In this document: one piece after another, positions 53,301-63,317 of the stretch
Layout: every line of letters begins with the position of its first letter
How positions within the stretch are numbered: position 1 is the first letter of the stretch
Source of the DNA: Gemmatimonadaceae bacterium
GTDB lineage: Bacteria > Gemmatimonadota > Gemmatimonadetes > Gemmatimonadales > Gemmatimonadaceae
Direction of reading: 5' to 3'
DNA length: 64,000 bases
NCBI GenBank assembly: GCA_030835125.1
Contig: JAUQWM010000037.1
Coordinates: forward strand, 1-64,000
Made by a program: the position numbers and the translations under genes
Notes under the pieces: generated by a model
The model's database searches: none
What the model saw: the letters and a program-made list of their open reading frames with translations, nothing else
What the model was told of the DNA's origin: nothing

Positions 53301-54497
53301 ATGCCCATCTACCACACGCTCGGCTCCGTCCCCCGCAAGCGCCACACGGTCTTCCGCAAGCCGGACGGTGGGCTCTACTCCGAAGAGCTGATGGGCCACG
53401 AGGGGTTCACCGGCACGTCCTCGCTGCTCTACCACACGCACGCGCCGACGACGGTGAAGTCGGCACGGCGGGTGCGGACGGTGAAGTGGGAGAAGGACGA
53501 AGACACCTCGCTGCGCCACCGGCACTTCCTGACGGCGCGGGCGCCGAAGGGCGGAAGCCCGACGCTCGACCGGCTGCCCCTGCTGTTCAACAGCGACATC
53601 GGCATGCTGTACGTCGCGCCCGACCGCGTCGATGAGCACTTCTACCGGAACTCCCAGGCCGACGAGGTCACCTACGTCGTCGAAGGAACCGGTGTGCTCG
53701 AGAGCGTCTTCGGCGAGCTGCCCTACCAGCCGGGTGACTACATCGTCATTCACCGCAACATCACGCATCGGTGGCGGATGGACCCGGGCGCAGGGGCGAC
53801 GAAGATGGTCGTGTTCGAAAGTCGCGGCCACGTCCGCTGGCCCAGCCGGTACCGGAACGATTTCGGCCAGCTGCTCGAGGGCGCGCCGTACTGCGAGCGT
53901 GACATCCGCCGGCCGTCCACCCTCACTCCGCGCGACGAGAAGGGCGACTTCCCGGTGCTGGTCAAGCAGTACGACGCGATCAACGAGCTGGTGCTCGACC
54001 ATCACCCGTTCGACGTGGTGGGCTGGGACGGCTACTTCTACCCGTGGGCGTTCAACATCCACGACTTCGAGCCGATCGTTGGGCGCATCCACCAGCCGCC
54101 GCCGGTGCACCAGACATTTCAGGGCGACGGGTTCGTCATCTGCTCCTTCTGCCCGCGTCCGTACGACTTCGACCCGAACGCGATCCCGGCGCCGTACAAC
54201 CACAGCAACGTGGATTCGGACGAGGTGCTGTTCTACGCGTCGAGCGAGTTCATGAGCCGGAAGGGGATCGAATATGGCTCGATCACACACCACCCGGACG
54301 GGCTGCCACACGGGCCGCACCCGGGACGGTACGAAGGCAGCGTCGGCATGAAATACACGAACGAGCTGGCGGTGATGATGGACTCGTTCCGCCCGCTGCA
54401 CGTGGCAAAGCCGGCCCTGCCGATCGAGGACCCGAAGTACCACCAGAGCTGGATCGAGGGCGGCACGACGGAGGGGTTCAGTCCGCCGACGTCGTAG
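53301..54497 (+). CDS. hmgA: homogentisate 1,2-dioxygenase
   Basis: A 398-residue cupin-type dioxygenase that opens the ring of homogentisate to maleylacetoacetate. The ATG at 53301 gives the family N-terminus (MPIYHTLGSVPRKRHTVFRK). DEVTYVVEGTGVLES and HRNITHRWRMDPG mark the cupin region, and PPPVHQTFQGDGFVICSFCPRPYDF the conserved C-terminal part. It is shorter than the 440-residue proteobacterial and human enzymes, as in many other bacteria. No maleylacetoacetate isomerase or fumarylacetoacetase gene is in the window. The stop abuts the left arm of the four-helix-bundle element. Confidence 0.92.
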   Translation: MPIYHTLGSVPRKRHTVFRKPDGGLYSEELMGHEGFTGTSSLLYHTHAPTTVKSARRVRTVKWEKDEDTSLRHRHFLTARAPKGGSPTLDRLPLLFNSDIGMLYVAPDRVDEHFYRNSQADEVTYVVEGTGVLESVFGELPYQPGDYIVIHRNITHRWRMDPGAGATKMVVFESRGHVRWPSRYRNDFGQLLEGAPYCERDIRRPSTLTPRDEKGDFPVLVKQYDAINELVLDHHPFDVVGWDGYFYPWAFNIHDFEPIVGRIHQPPPVHQTFQGDGFVICSFCPRPYDFDPNAIPAPYNHSNVDSDEVLFYASSEFMSRKGIEYGSITHHPDGLPHGPHPGRYEGSVGMKYTNELAVMMDSFRPLHVAKPALPIEDPKYHQSWIEGGTTEGFSPPTS

Positions 54498-54501
54498 TAG
54501 C

Positions 54502-54534
<33 letters not shown>

Positions 54535-54605
54535 CGTGCGGGATTCTGATTCTGGTGCGTTGTCAGGGTGACGCACCGGTGACGGGGCGGTATTACCGTC
54601 GCTGC

Positions 54606-55010
54606 ATGACAACTGGGACGCGACTTCCCGGGGGCGGCACGATCCGGAGCTATCGCGAGCTGATCGTCTGGCGGAAGGCCATGGCTCTCGCTCGCATCGT
54701 CTATCGGACGACCGCAGACCTGCCGGCCTCCGAACGATTCGGGATCGGCAGCCAGCTACGGCGGGCCGCGGTCTCGGTGCCTTCGAACATCGCCGAGGGC
54801 CAGGGTCGCATGTCGAACGGCGATTTCGTTCGCTTCCTGGCCATCGCCAGAGGCTCGCTGCTCGAGACGGAGACGCTGCTGCTACTCTGCGTTGACCTCG
54901 AGTTCCTGGCGCCGGGATCAACGAGTGATGCCATGAGCCTGGCCGACGAAGTAAGCCGCATGCTGGCCGTCATGATCCGGAAGCTCGGGCGACGACGCGG
55001 CCCGAATTGA
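54606..55010 (+). CDS. four-helix-bundle protein, 23S rRNA intervening-sequence type
   Basis: A 134-residue helical protein. RSYRELIVWRKAMALARIVYRTT, then FGIGSQLRRAAVSVPSNIAEGQGR, then a segment with FLAIARGSLLETETLL are the signature segments of the four-helix-bundle (TIGR02436-like, IVS/bAvd-related) family. These proteins are encoded in intervening sequences of 23S rRNA and as free-standing genes; a basic pentameric barrel that binds nucleic acid is known for relatives. Function is unresolved. The ATG at 54606 has no clear ribosome-binding site. It is on the same strand as homogentisate dioxygenase and opposite to the next gene. Confidence 0.85.
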   Translation: MTTGTRLPGGGTIRSYRELIVWRKAMALARIVYRTTADLPASERFGIGSQLRRAAVSVPSNIAEGQGRMSNGDFVRFLAIARGSLLETETLLLLCVDLEFLAPGSTSDAMSLADEVSRMLAVMIRKLGRRRGPN

Positions 55011-55037
55011 CCCAGCAGTGCCTTATATTTCTGTCCG

Positions 55038-56452
<1,415 letters not shown>

Positions 56453-56539
56453 GGGGGACGAAGAAGGCGGGCGTCAAACCCGCTTCTCTCGACGTCCGGG
56501 AGTGCGGTGGAGTAACCCCGGGCCGCCCCCGGGCCCCCT

Positions 56540-57325
56540 TCAAGCTGACCGAGAACCGCTGCCGGGTTCCACGCGCGCCACCGCCTGCCGCGTGAAGTCC
56601 GACATGGCCAGTCGGCCGCTGATCGCGGCCCGCTCGAAGAGCAGGGTTTCCCAGTGCGCCGTGCCCTCCCAGAGGACCCGCTTGAGCTGGGTCAGGGCTT
56701 CGGGGTTCATGCCCGCCAGGCGGTGGGCAAACGCAGGGAGGACTGCATCCAGCGCGGCCTCGGTGTCCATCACCCGGGTATACAGCCCCTGTCGTTCCGC
56801 CCACTCGGCATCCCGCCAGTCGGCGTCCAGCGAGATGGCCGCGAATGCCGCGCGCCCGATCTTCCGTTCGATGGCCGGCCCGACGACGAAGGGACCGAGT
56901 CCGACGGCCAGTTCGGTCAACCGGATCGAGGCACTGTGCAGGGCGAACGAGTAGTCGGTCGCTGCCACGAGTCCCACGCCGCCGCCCACCGCTTTCCCCT
57001 GCACCCGCGCGATGATGACCTTCGGGCATCGGCGCATGGCGAGAATGACGCGGGCGAATCCGCTGAAGAACTCCTTGCCCTCGTCGGCGCTCCGGAGTCC
57101 CCGCAGCTCCTCGAAGGACGCTCCCGCGCAGAAGGTCCCCGTGCCTTCGCTGGCCAGGATGACCACCCTGGCCTCGGCGTCGGCGCCCAGGGCGTCGATC
57201 GTTTCGGCCAGCTTGCGAAGCAGGGTCGCGGGGAGGCTGTTGCGCTTGGGATGGTGGAACGTGACCGTGGCGATGCCCTGGTCCAGGGTCACGGCAACTG
57301 TGCCTTCCTGTTCGTTCTCGCTCAT
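56540..57325 (-). CDS. enoyl-CoA hydratase/isomerase (crotonase) family protein
   Basis: A 261-residue crotonase. The oxyanion-hole and CoA segments are present (FCAGASFEELRGL, VQGKAVGGGVGLVAATDYSFA, RLTELAVGLGPFVVG). Of the two catalytic Glu residues of typical hydratases, the first (GGGxE) is replaced by Gly (GGGVG), while the second (TELAVGLGP) is kept. That pattern suits an isomerase or another single-Glu member more than a standard hydratase. It lies divergently beside paaABCD and could act in phenylacetate or related acyl-CoA degradation. Confidence 0.85.
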   Translation of the reverse strand: MSENEQEGTVAVTLDQGIATVTFHHPKRNSLPATLLRKLAETIDALGADAEARVVILASEGTGTFCAGASFEELRGLRSADEGKEFFSGFARVILAMRRCPKVIIARVQGKAVGGGVGLVAATDYSFALHSASIRLTELAVGLGPFVVGPAIERKIGRAAFAAISLDADWRDAEWAERQGLYTRVMDTEAALDAVLPAFAHRLAGMNPEALTQLKRVLWEGTAHWETLLFERAAISGRLAMSDFTRQAVARVEPGSGSRSA

Positions 57326-57379
57326 GGCAGTCCGGTGGGTGGTGGATCAGGCTGGCGACGAATCTAGGCATCATCATTT

Positions 57380-57400
57380 CAATGGGGTCAGACCCCATTG
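57380..57400. repeat. palindrome CAATGGGGTC-A-GACCCCATTG
   Basis: A perfect 10-bp inverted repeat around a single A. The core GGGGTCAGACCCC is identical to 19-31. It lies in the 192-bp divergent region between the crotonase gene and paaA. It therefore does not follow a gene end, so it is either a regulator site or a REP-like dispersed palindrome, not a terminator. Confidence 0.65.
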
Positions 57401-57517
57401 AGTCGCCATTGCGGGGACCGCCTCGCGGGGTAATAGTCCAAGGACGACGAACGGCGTCGGAGGCGCTGCGCCAAGTGCAGCCCCGAGGCCAACTTACACG
57501 GTTCTATCTCGACCGGA

Positions 57518-58483
57518 ATGCCGATGCAGACTCCCCACACCGACGACCCGGCCCGCGTTGCCGCCTTCGAGGCGAGGATCGCCCGCGGCGAGGTCATCGA
57601 GCCCAAGGACTGGATGCCCGACCGGTACCGGAAGCAGCTGGTGCGCATGATGTCGCAGCACGCCCACTCCGAGATCGTCGGCATGCTGCCCGAGGGGAAC
57701 TGGATCACGCGGGCGCCGAGCCTCCGGCGGAAGATGTCCCTCCTGGCCAAGGTCCAGGACGAGGCCGGCCACGGGCTGTACATCTACTGCGGCACGGAGA
57801 CGTTAGGTGTGGACCGGCACGAGCTGGTCGGCGACCTGCTCAGTGGCAAGGCCAAGTACTCTAGCATCTTCAACTACCCGACCCTGACGTGGGCCGACGT
57901 GGGCGTGATCGGGTGGTTCGTGGACGGGGCCGCGATCGTGAACCAGACGATGCTGGCCAAGGCCTCGTACGGACCGTATGCCCGCGCGATGGTCCGCATC
58001 TGCAAGGAAGAGAACTTCCACAAGCGACAGGGCTACGAGAGCGTGGCCACCCTGGCGCGCGGCACGCCCGGGCAGCGGGCGATGGTGCAGGACGCGGTGA
58101 ACCGGTGGTGGTGGCCGTCCCTGATGATGTTCGGGCCTAACGACAAGGACTCGCCCAACAGCGCCGAACTGACGCGGTGGGGCGTGAAGAAGAAGGGGAA
58201 CGATGAGCTGCGCCAGCGTTTCGTGAACCTGACGGTGCCGCAGGCCCAGGCCGTGCACCTGACCCTGCCGGATCCTGCGCTGAAGTACAATGAGGCGTCG
58301 GGCAACTGGGAATTCGGCCAGATCGACTGGGACGAGTTCTGGACGGTGGTGAAGGGTGATGGCCCGTGCAACCGCGAACGGCTCGCGGCGCGCCGGAAGG
58401 CGCACGAGGAAGGCGCCTGGGTCCGGGCAGCCGCCGAGGCGCACGCCGCGAAACAGCGGGCGTCCACCGTGGCGGCGGCCTGA
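57518..58483 (+). CDS. paaA: 1,2-phenylacetyl-CoA epoxidase subunit PaaA
   Basis: A 321-residue diiron catalytic subunit of the ring-1,2-epoxidase. Ferritin-like helices carry the metal-binding EXXH motifs [13 protein letters not shown] and [13 protein letters not shown]. The N-terminal [31 protein letters not shown] and the [14 protein letters not shown] segment are highly typical of PaaA. It oxygenates phenylacetyl-CoA with the PaaB and PaaC subunits. It is followed four bases on by paaB. Confidence 0.95.
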   Translation: MPMQTPHTDDPARVAAFEARIARGEVIEPKDWMPDRYRKQLVRMMSQHAHSEIVGMLPEGNWITRAPSLRRKMSLLAKVQDEAGHGLYIYCGTETLGVDRHELVGDLLSGKAKYSSIFNYPTLTWADVGVIGWFVDGAAIVNQTMLAKASYGPYARAMVRICKEENFHKRQGYESVATLARGTPGQRAMVQDAVNRWWWPSLMMFGPNDKDSPNSAELTRWGVKKKGNDELRQRFVNLTVPQAQAVHLTLPDPALKYNEASGNWEFGQIDWDEFWTVVKGDGPCNRERLAARRKAHEEGAWVRAAAEAHAAKQRASTVAAA

Positions 58484-58487
58484 CGCG

Positions 58488-58802
58488 ATGAGCCAGGGCA
58501 AGCCGCCGGACGGAACACCGGACTCCCAGTGGCCGCTGTGGGAGGTATTCATCCAGCCGCAATACGGGGCGCCGCACGAGCACTGTGGCAGCGTGCACGC
58601 GGTCGATGCCGAGCAGGCCCTGCTCAATGCGCGTGACGTGTACGCGCGAAGGAACGAGGGGATGAACCTGTGGGTGGTGCCGTCGAGCGCGATCGTGGGG
58701 TCCACCCCGGAGGACGTCGGGCCGTTCTTCGATCCGGCCAATGACAAGGCCTATCGCCATCCACAGTTCTACAAGGTGCCGAGGGGAGTGAAGGTGTTCT
58801 GA
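58488..58802 (+). CDS. paaB: phenylacetyl-CoA epoxidase subunit PaaB
   Basis: A 104-residue PaaB. The ATG at 58488 gives the family core WPLWEVFIQPQYGAPHEHCGSVHAVDAEQALLNARDVYARRNEGMNLWVV in its usual position (quoted in fragments: WPLWEVFIQ, HEHCGSVHA, NARDVYARR). The C-terminus ends FYKVPRGVKVF. PaaB is a small bridging subunit of the PaaA/PaaC complex. The stop codon overlaps the first unit of a 7-bp array that fills the gap to paaC. Confidence 0.94.
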   Translation: MSQGKPPDGTPDSQWPLWEVFIQPQYGAPHEHCGSVHAVDAEQALLNARDVYARRNEGMNLWVVPSSAIVGSTPEDVGPFFDPANDKAYRHPQFYKVPRGVKVF

Positions 58803-58899
58803 GTGCAGAGCGCAGATCGCAGACTGCAGATTGCAGAGAGCACCCTTTCCCAGCTCCAGCATCCAGCACAGGCAGCAGCACGCAGCAATCAGAACGCAG
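58801..58899. repeat. heptamer array filling the paaB-paaC gap
   Basis: Units GAGTGCA, GAGCGCA, GATCGCA, GACTGCA, GATTGCA and GAGAGCA run from 58801 to 58842. After eight unphased bases, CAGCTCC, AGCATCC, AGCACAG, GCAGCAG, CACGCAG, CAATCAG, AACGCAG run from 58851 to 58899. The first unit contains the last two bases of the paaB stop codon, and the second block ends 11 bases before the paaC ATG. Confidence 0.8.
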
Positions 58900-58910
58900 C
58901 TCCCCCGCCC

Positions 58911-59654
58911 ATGCTCCCCCTCTTCCTCCTCAACCTCGCCGACGACCGCCTCATCCTGGGGCATCGGCTCTCCGAGTGGTGCGGCCACGGGCCGATCCTC
59001 GAGGAGGACATTGCGCTCGCGAACATCGCGCTCGACCTCATCGGCCAGGCCAACCTCCTGCTCGAGCTGGCCGGTGCGGTCGAGGGGCGGGGGAGATCGG
59101 CCGATGCGCTTGCGTACTTCCGCGAGGCGGTCGAGTTCAGGAACGCGCTGATCATGGAATTGCCGCGCGGGGACTTCGCGTTCACCGTCGCACGCCAGTT
59201 CCTCGTCGCCGTGCATGGCATGCTGCACCTCGAGAAACTGCAGTCGTCCACGCACGCCGACCTGGCCGGGATTGCCGCCAAGGCGCTGAAGGAGACGCGC
59301 TACCACGCCCGTCACAGTGCGGACTGGATGCTCAAGCTCGGGGATGGGACGCCCGAGAGCCACCGGCGGGTCCAGGAGGCCGTCGACGAGCTCTGGCGCT
59401 ACACGGGCGAGTTGTTCGAGATGGACGACGCCGAGCGTGCGCTGGTGGCCGAGGGTATCGCGACCGACCGTGAGGCGTTGCGGGAGCCCTGGCGGGCGGA
59501 GGTGTCGCGCGTCCTCCAGGCGGCGACGCTGCAAGTGCCTGACGACGGTTTCATGCAGCGCGGTGGACGGGAGGGCCGGCACACCGAGCACCTGGGCCAC
59601 CTGCTCGCGGAAATGCAGATCGTCGCCCGTTCGTACCCTGGCGCCGAGTGGTGA
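58911..59654 (+). CDS. paaC: phenylacetyl-CoA epoxidase subunit PaaC
   Basis: A 247-residue structural ferritin-like subunit that pairs with PaaA. The ATG at 58911 gives the normal N-terminus (LLNLADDRLILGHRLSEWCGHGPILEEDIALANIALDLIGQA in part). The KETRYHARHSADWMLKLGDGT segment is characteristic. The gap from paaB (108 bases) is far longer than usual in paa operons because of the inserted heptamer array. It overlaps paaD by seven bases. Confidence 0.93.
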   Translation: MLPLFLLNLADDRLILGHRLSEWCGHGPILEEDIALANIALDLIGQANLLLELAGAVEGRGRSADALAYFREAVEFRNALIMELPRGDFAFTVARQFLVAVHGMLHLEKLQSSTHADLAGIAAKALKETRYHARHSADWMLKLGDGTPESHRRVQEAVDELWRYTGELFEMDDAERALVAEGIATDREALREPWRAEVSRVLQAATLQVPDDGFMQRGGREGRHTEHLGHLLAEMQIVARSYPGAEW

Positions 59655-60154
59655 GCCTCGTGCGAGCGCGCGCCGAGTACTGGCAGGCCGTGGGTGAGGT
59701 GCTCGACCCCGAGGTGCCCGTGTTGAGCGTGGTGGACCTGGGCATCGTGCGCGACGTGCGCGAGGAGGATGGCACGGTCGTGGTGGATGTCACCCCGACC
59801 TACTCGGGCTGCCCGGCGATGCGCGTCATCGAGGACGACATCCGGGCCGCCCTGCATCGCGCCGGGGCAGGGGAGGTGCGGGTCAACACGGTCTTCCAGC
59901 CGGTGTGGACGACGGACTGGATCAGCGCCGACGCGCGCGAACGGCTGCGCGCCTATGGAATCGCGCCCCCCTCGGGCTCCGCCGCGGTCGCGACCGAACT
60001 CGTTCCCCTCCTTCGCCGCGCGCCGGTGGTGCCATGCCCGGCGTGCGGGTCGACGCGCACGGAACAGCGCAGCGAGTTCGGATCGACGGCCTGCAAGGCG
60101 ATCTGGTACTGCCCCGACTGTCGCCAGCCGTTCGAGTACCTCAAGGCGATCTAG
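59648..60154 (+). CDS. paaD: phenylacetate pathway protein PaaD
   Basis: A 168-residue protein with an N-terminal MIP18/DUF59 domain (VLDPEVPVLSVVDLGIVRDV, PTYSGCPAM) and a C-terminal zinc-ribbon-like Cys4 (CPACGS ... CPDCRQPFEYLKAI). PaaD is thought to help maturation of the iron-sulfur reductase of the complex. Tandem GTG codons offer starts at 59648 or 59651; the latter would give a GTGA overlap with the paaC stop. No paaE reductase gene follows: the next gene is on the other strand. Confidence 0.9.
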   Translation: MVSLVRARAEYWQAVGEVLDPEVPVLSVVDLGIVRDVREEDGTVVVDVTPTYSGCPAMRVIEDDIRAALHRAGAGEVRVNTVFQPVWTTDWISADARERLRAYGIAPPSGSAAVATELVPLLRRAPVVPCPACGSTRTEQRSEFGSTACKAIWYCPDCRQPFEYLKAI

Positions 60155-60202
60155 ACTCTCCTCCGCGGCGAAACGCACGCGGTCGTCGCGGTGCGTGCCT
60201 GG

Positions 60203-61753
60203 CTATCGCTTGCGCAGTCCGCGGCCCGCGAGGACTCCGGTCGGTTGACCGCCCTCCACGGCAGCCTTCCCGTTCACGAAGACCCACCGCATCCCGACGC
60301 TGAGCCGCTCCGGTTCCACGTATGTTGCCATCTCACGGATCGTTGCCGGGTCGAAGACGATGACGTCGGCGAAGTGCCCGACCTTCAGCTCCCCGCGCTC
60401 GCGGATGCCGTACACCTGGGCCACCTGGCCAGAGGACGACTGCACCATCCGCTCCATCGTGATGACCGGCTTGTCGAGCACATACCGACGGATCTTCCTG
60501 GGGTAGGTGCCATACAGCCGCGGGTGTCCACCGGAGCCGTCGGAACCGGTCATCACGAACGGATCGCGCATGAAGGTCTCGATGTCGCGCTCGTTCATGT
60601 TGAACGAAGCCACCCCCATGTCGAGCCCGTTGACGATCATGTCGAGCGCGGTCTCCACGGGCGGCATGCCACGGGCGGCGGCCACGTCCCGCAGCGTCTT
60701 CCCGATGAAGGGACGGGCATCGGCGTCGCCATTGATCAGCAGGATGGTCGAGTCCCCACCGCGCCGCCGCAGGTTGTCGCGCATCTCGGCCAGGATGCGA
60801 TCACGCGTCGCCCGGTCGGAGACCCGCGCCAGCAACGAGTCGCGACCGCCCGCCTGCGCCCAGCGGGGCTTGAGGGCGGCGCTGAGGCCGGTGCCGCTCG
60901 CGGTCCACGGGTACTGGTCCGCGACGACCATGTGCCCGGACGCGCGCGCCTCGCGCATCAGTCGCAGCACGCTGTCCGCGTAGCCCCAGACGTCGACGCC
61001 GAGCGCCTTCACGTGCCCGACGTTGGTCGTCAGGCCGGATTCCCGGCCGATGCGGATGGCTTCGCGCACGGAGTTGAGCAGGCCGATGCTGTAGGAGCTC
61101 TCGTCACGCTGGTGCGTGTCGTACACGCCGCCGTACGGCCTGGCGGCGGAGATGACCGCGATGACCTCGTCGATCGACGAATAGCTCTGGGGCGCGTAGA
61201 ACAGGCCCGACCCCACGCCGTACGCGCCCTCGCGCATCGCCTGGTCGATGAGGGCGCGCATGCTGTCGACCTGTGCCTTCGTTGCCGGAGCGGACGAGTT
61301 GCCGAGCACTCGCTGGCGCACGGTGCCGAACCCCACGAGGGCGTAGACGTTGACGCCGATGCCCCTGGCCTGGGCGGTGCCGAGCACCTGGGCCACGTCG
61401 ATGGGTCCACGGCCATCGGGTCCGACGGTGACCGTCGTGATGCCCTGCATCAGGGCACTCGTGGCCCGCCGTCGTTCCTCGTTCGCGTTCGCAACGCCCT
61501 CGAGGACGTGGGTGTGCGGGTCGATGAATCCCGGGGCGACCATCAGGCCGCTGGCGTCAATCGTGCGAGCCGCGCGAATGCCTGCGGTGCCCGCGTCGCC
61601 GAGGAAGACGATACGGTCGCCGCGAATGCCGACGTCGGTCGTTCGCGGGGGCGCGCCAGAGCCGTCGTGGACCGTGCCGCGCCGGATCAGGACATCGACG
61701 GAATCCGCCTGGGCGACGGTCAGGGCCAGCAGGAAGGGGACGAAGGCAGGCAT
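60203..61753 (-). CDS. N-acyl-D-amino-acid deacylase-like amidohydrolase, exported
   Basis: A 516-residue amidohydrolase of the D-aminoacylase family. A short hydrophobic N-terminus (MPAFVPFLLALTVAQA) suggests export. Metal-site motifs are DPHTH (in APGFIDPHTHVLEG), the His in TNVGHVKALG and TGSDGSGGHPR with the catalytic Asp. Such enzymes hydrolyse N-acyl-D-amino acids or dipeptides; whether this member uses D- or L-substrates cannot be read here. It converges with paaD. Confidence 0.88.
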   Translation of the reverse strand: MPAFVPFLLALTVAQADSVDVLIRRGTVHDGSGAPPRTTDVGIRGDRIVFLGDAGTAGIRAARTIDASGLMVAPGFIDPHTHVLEGVANANEERRRATSALMQGITTVTVGPDGRGPIDVAQVLGTAQARGIGVNVYALVGFGTVRQRVLGNSSAPATKAQVDSMRALIDQAMREGAYGVGSGLFYAPQSYSSIDEVIAVISAARPYGGVYDTHQRDESSYSIGLLNSVREAIRIGRESGLTTNVGHVKALGVDVWGYADSVLRLMREARASGHMVVADQYPWTASGTGLSAALKPRWAQAGGRDSLLARVSDRATRDRILAEMRDNLRRRGGDSTILLINGDADARPFIGKTLRDVAAARGMPPVETALDMIVNGLDMGVASFNMNERDIETFMRDPFVMTGSDGSGGHPRLYGTYPRKIRRYVLDKPVITMERMVQSSSGQVAQVYGIRERGELKVGHFADVIVFDPATIREMATYVEPERLSVGMRWVFVNGKAAVEGGQPTGVLAGRGLRKR

Positions 61754-61909
61754 CCCTGAAAGTGCGATCCGCGCCGCCCCGGGTCGAGGGGGCGCGTGAC
61801 CCGCTGCGCGGAATTCCTACCTCCCGCGTTGCCAGGATGACGCGTCCTTCGTGGCCTCCGCTATCCTCGGCGCGTTCACCACGGCGCACACCGACGCGAG
61901 GAATCCACG

Positions 61910-62377
61910 ATGGACACGGCAATGCAGAAACAGGAGACGGCGCACTTCGGCGGCACCACCGGTGCCGAGCTGCTCCACGGCGACATCACGGGCGAGATCA
62001 TCGCCGCGTTCTACGCGGTCTACAACGAGCTGGGATACGGGTTCCTGGAATCGGTGTATGTGCGCGCGATTGCGATCGAGTTGTTCCAGCGACGAATGGG
62101 CGTAGCCCGGGAAGTGCCCGTCACGGTGTTCTACAAGGGCGTCACCGTCGGCAGCTTCCGGGCCGACCTCGTCGTGGCCGACCGCGTGATCGTGGAGGTC
62201 ACGGCTGGCGAGCAGGCCGCCGACGCCGATCGCGCCCAGCTCCTGAACTACCTGCGCGCGTCAGGCAGGGAGGTGGGACTGCTCCTGCACTTCGGGCCGA
62301 AGGCCGTCCTGAGGCGCGTGATTCACACCCGGAAGCTGGGCGAGATGATCACGCCGGTGGAGACGAACGACCACTGA
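61910..62377 (+). CDS. GxxExxY protein (PD-(D/E)XK-like), altered catalytic Lys
   Basis: A 155-residue GxxExxY family protein. The name motif is GFLESVY at 44-50, and the nuclease-like core is FRADLVVADRVIVEVTAG with D86 and E96. Family members normally end this core in ExK, as in PD-(D/E)XK nucleases; here residue 98 is Thr, so a nuclease activity is doubtful. GAGGAA lies seven bases before the ATG. The family is widespread, frequently isolated and of unknown role, and often occurs in genomes that also carry four-helix-bundle genes like that at 54606. Confidence 0.85.
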   Translation: MDTAMQKQETAHFGGTTGAELLHGDITGEIIAAFYAVYNELGYGFLESVYVRAIAIELFQRRMGVAREVPVTVFYKGVTVGSFRADLVVADRVIVEVTAGEQAADADRAQLLNYLRASGREVGLLLHFGPKAVLRRVIHTRKLGEMITPVETNDH

Positions 62378-62393
62378 ACGCGGCCCGCGTGGA

Positions 62394-63317
62394 TCAGAAG
62401 TCCCGGTACTGAGCCTCGAGCTGCTTCAGCCTGATCGAGAGCTCCAGCACTTCCACCTCAGCCCTCTTCACCTCGAGTTCGCTGACGACACCAACCCTGG
62501 CCCTTTCCTTCGCCCTCTGCAGCCGCGCTTCGGCGCCCCTCAAGGCACGCATCGTGCCCTGAAGCTCGAACTGCAGTTCGGTGCGCTGGAGCCGGCGCGC
62601 CACGTCCTCCGTCGCAAGCCCCTTCTCCAGGAACTCCTTCCTCAGGGAGAGCTTCATCGCGAGGAGTCCGAGCTGGTCCCGCGTCTCCTCGACCCCGGCC
62701 CGGGCCTCGCTGACAACGACATCGGTGACCACTCCCACCCGCTGGTTGCGCTGCAGCTCTTCCAGTCGCTGCTCCGACCTCTTGAGCCTGTCCTGCACGA
62801 GTGCCGCGTCGATGCGCATGCGATCGGCGACGAAATCGCGACCACTCACCGACGGTGCCCAGAGCTCATTGCGGGGAGGTGCCGACGTGGCGTGCGTTTC
62901 CGCGAGGTCCAGGTCCAGCCGGACCACGTTCATCTCCATTTCCCGGCAATCGGCTTCCGCGGCACTCAACGTCTCACGGGACACGACGCCAATCTCGTAC
63001 TGTGTCCTCACCCTCTTCACGGATTCGTCCGCCAACTGCGCCCGGAGTGCGGCGAGCTTTCGCGCCGCATCGGCCGCTTCAACCAGGCGCGAGCGTTCCC
63101 TGGCGTCCTGGACCTGGCCAGAGGCGAACTCGGTGCTGAACCCGAGGATCAGCCCCGCCAGGATCAGCGAAACGCCGCGGACCCGGCGTGGGTCCAGCAT
63201 GCTCCAGCCTCGTCCGCCCGAGAACTGCGCCTGCCGGTGAAAGGTCCGGAGCACCTCATCTTCCAGCCGGGCACGGAATTCCGGACGCGGGGTGTGTGAT
63301 TCGGTCATGCCAGTCAT
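62394..63317 (-). CDS. membrane protein with TolC-like helical repeats, partner of an ECF sigma factor
   Basis: A 307-residue protein encoded directly after an ECF sigma gene with an ATGA overlap. A short cytoplasmic N-terminus (1-47) is followed by one membrane helix (about 48-67) and a long exported coiled-coil domain. The latter shows repeat starts at 108-113 (EIGVVS), 193-198 (RVGVVT), 232-236 (KGLAT) and 274-279 (RVGVVS), each leading into a long helix, a pattern like TolC-family outer-membrane efflux hairpins. No zinc-binding anti-sigma motif is seen in the N-terminus, so anti-sigma function is inferred only from gene order. Confidence 0.75.
   Translation of the reverse strand: MTGMTESHTPRPEFRARLEDEVLRTFHRQAQFSGGRGWSMLDPRRVRGVSLILAGLILGFSTEFASGQVQDARERSRLVEAADAARKLAALRAQLADESVKRVRTQYEIGVVSRETLSAAEADCREMEMNVVRLDLDLAETHATSAPPRNELWAPSVSGRDFVADRMRIDAALVQDRLKRSEQRLEELQRNQRVGVVTDVVVSEARAGVEETRDQLGLLAMKLSLRKEFLEKGLATEDVARRLQRTELQFELQGTMRALRGAEARLQRAKERARVGVVSELEVKRAEVEVLELSIRLKQLEAQYRDF

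Noticed and set aside
54554-54577. Leader hairpin upstream of the four-helix-bundle gene as a riboswitch.
   Set aside because: It is a single 7-bp stem with no conserved riboswitch core; it is noted only as part of the element.
60155-60202. Inverted repeat between paaD and the amidohydrolase gene.
   Set aside because: The arms mismatch at several inner positions and no T-run follows.
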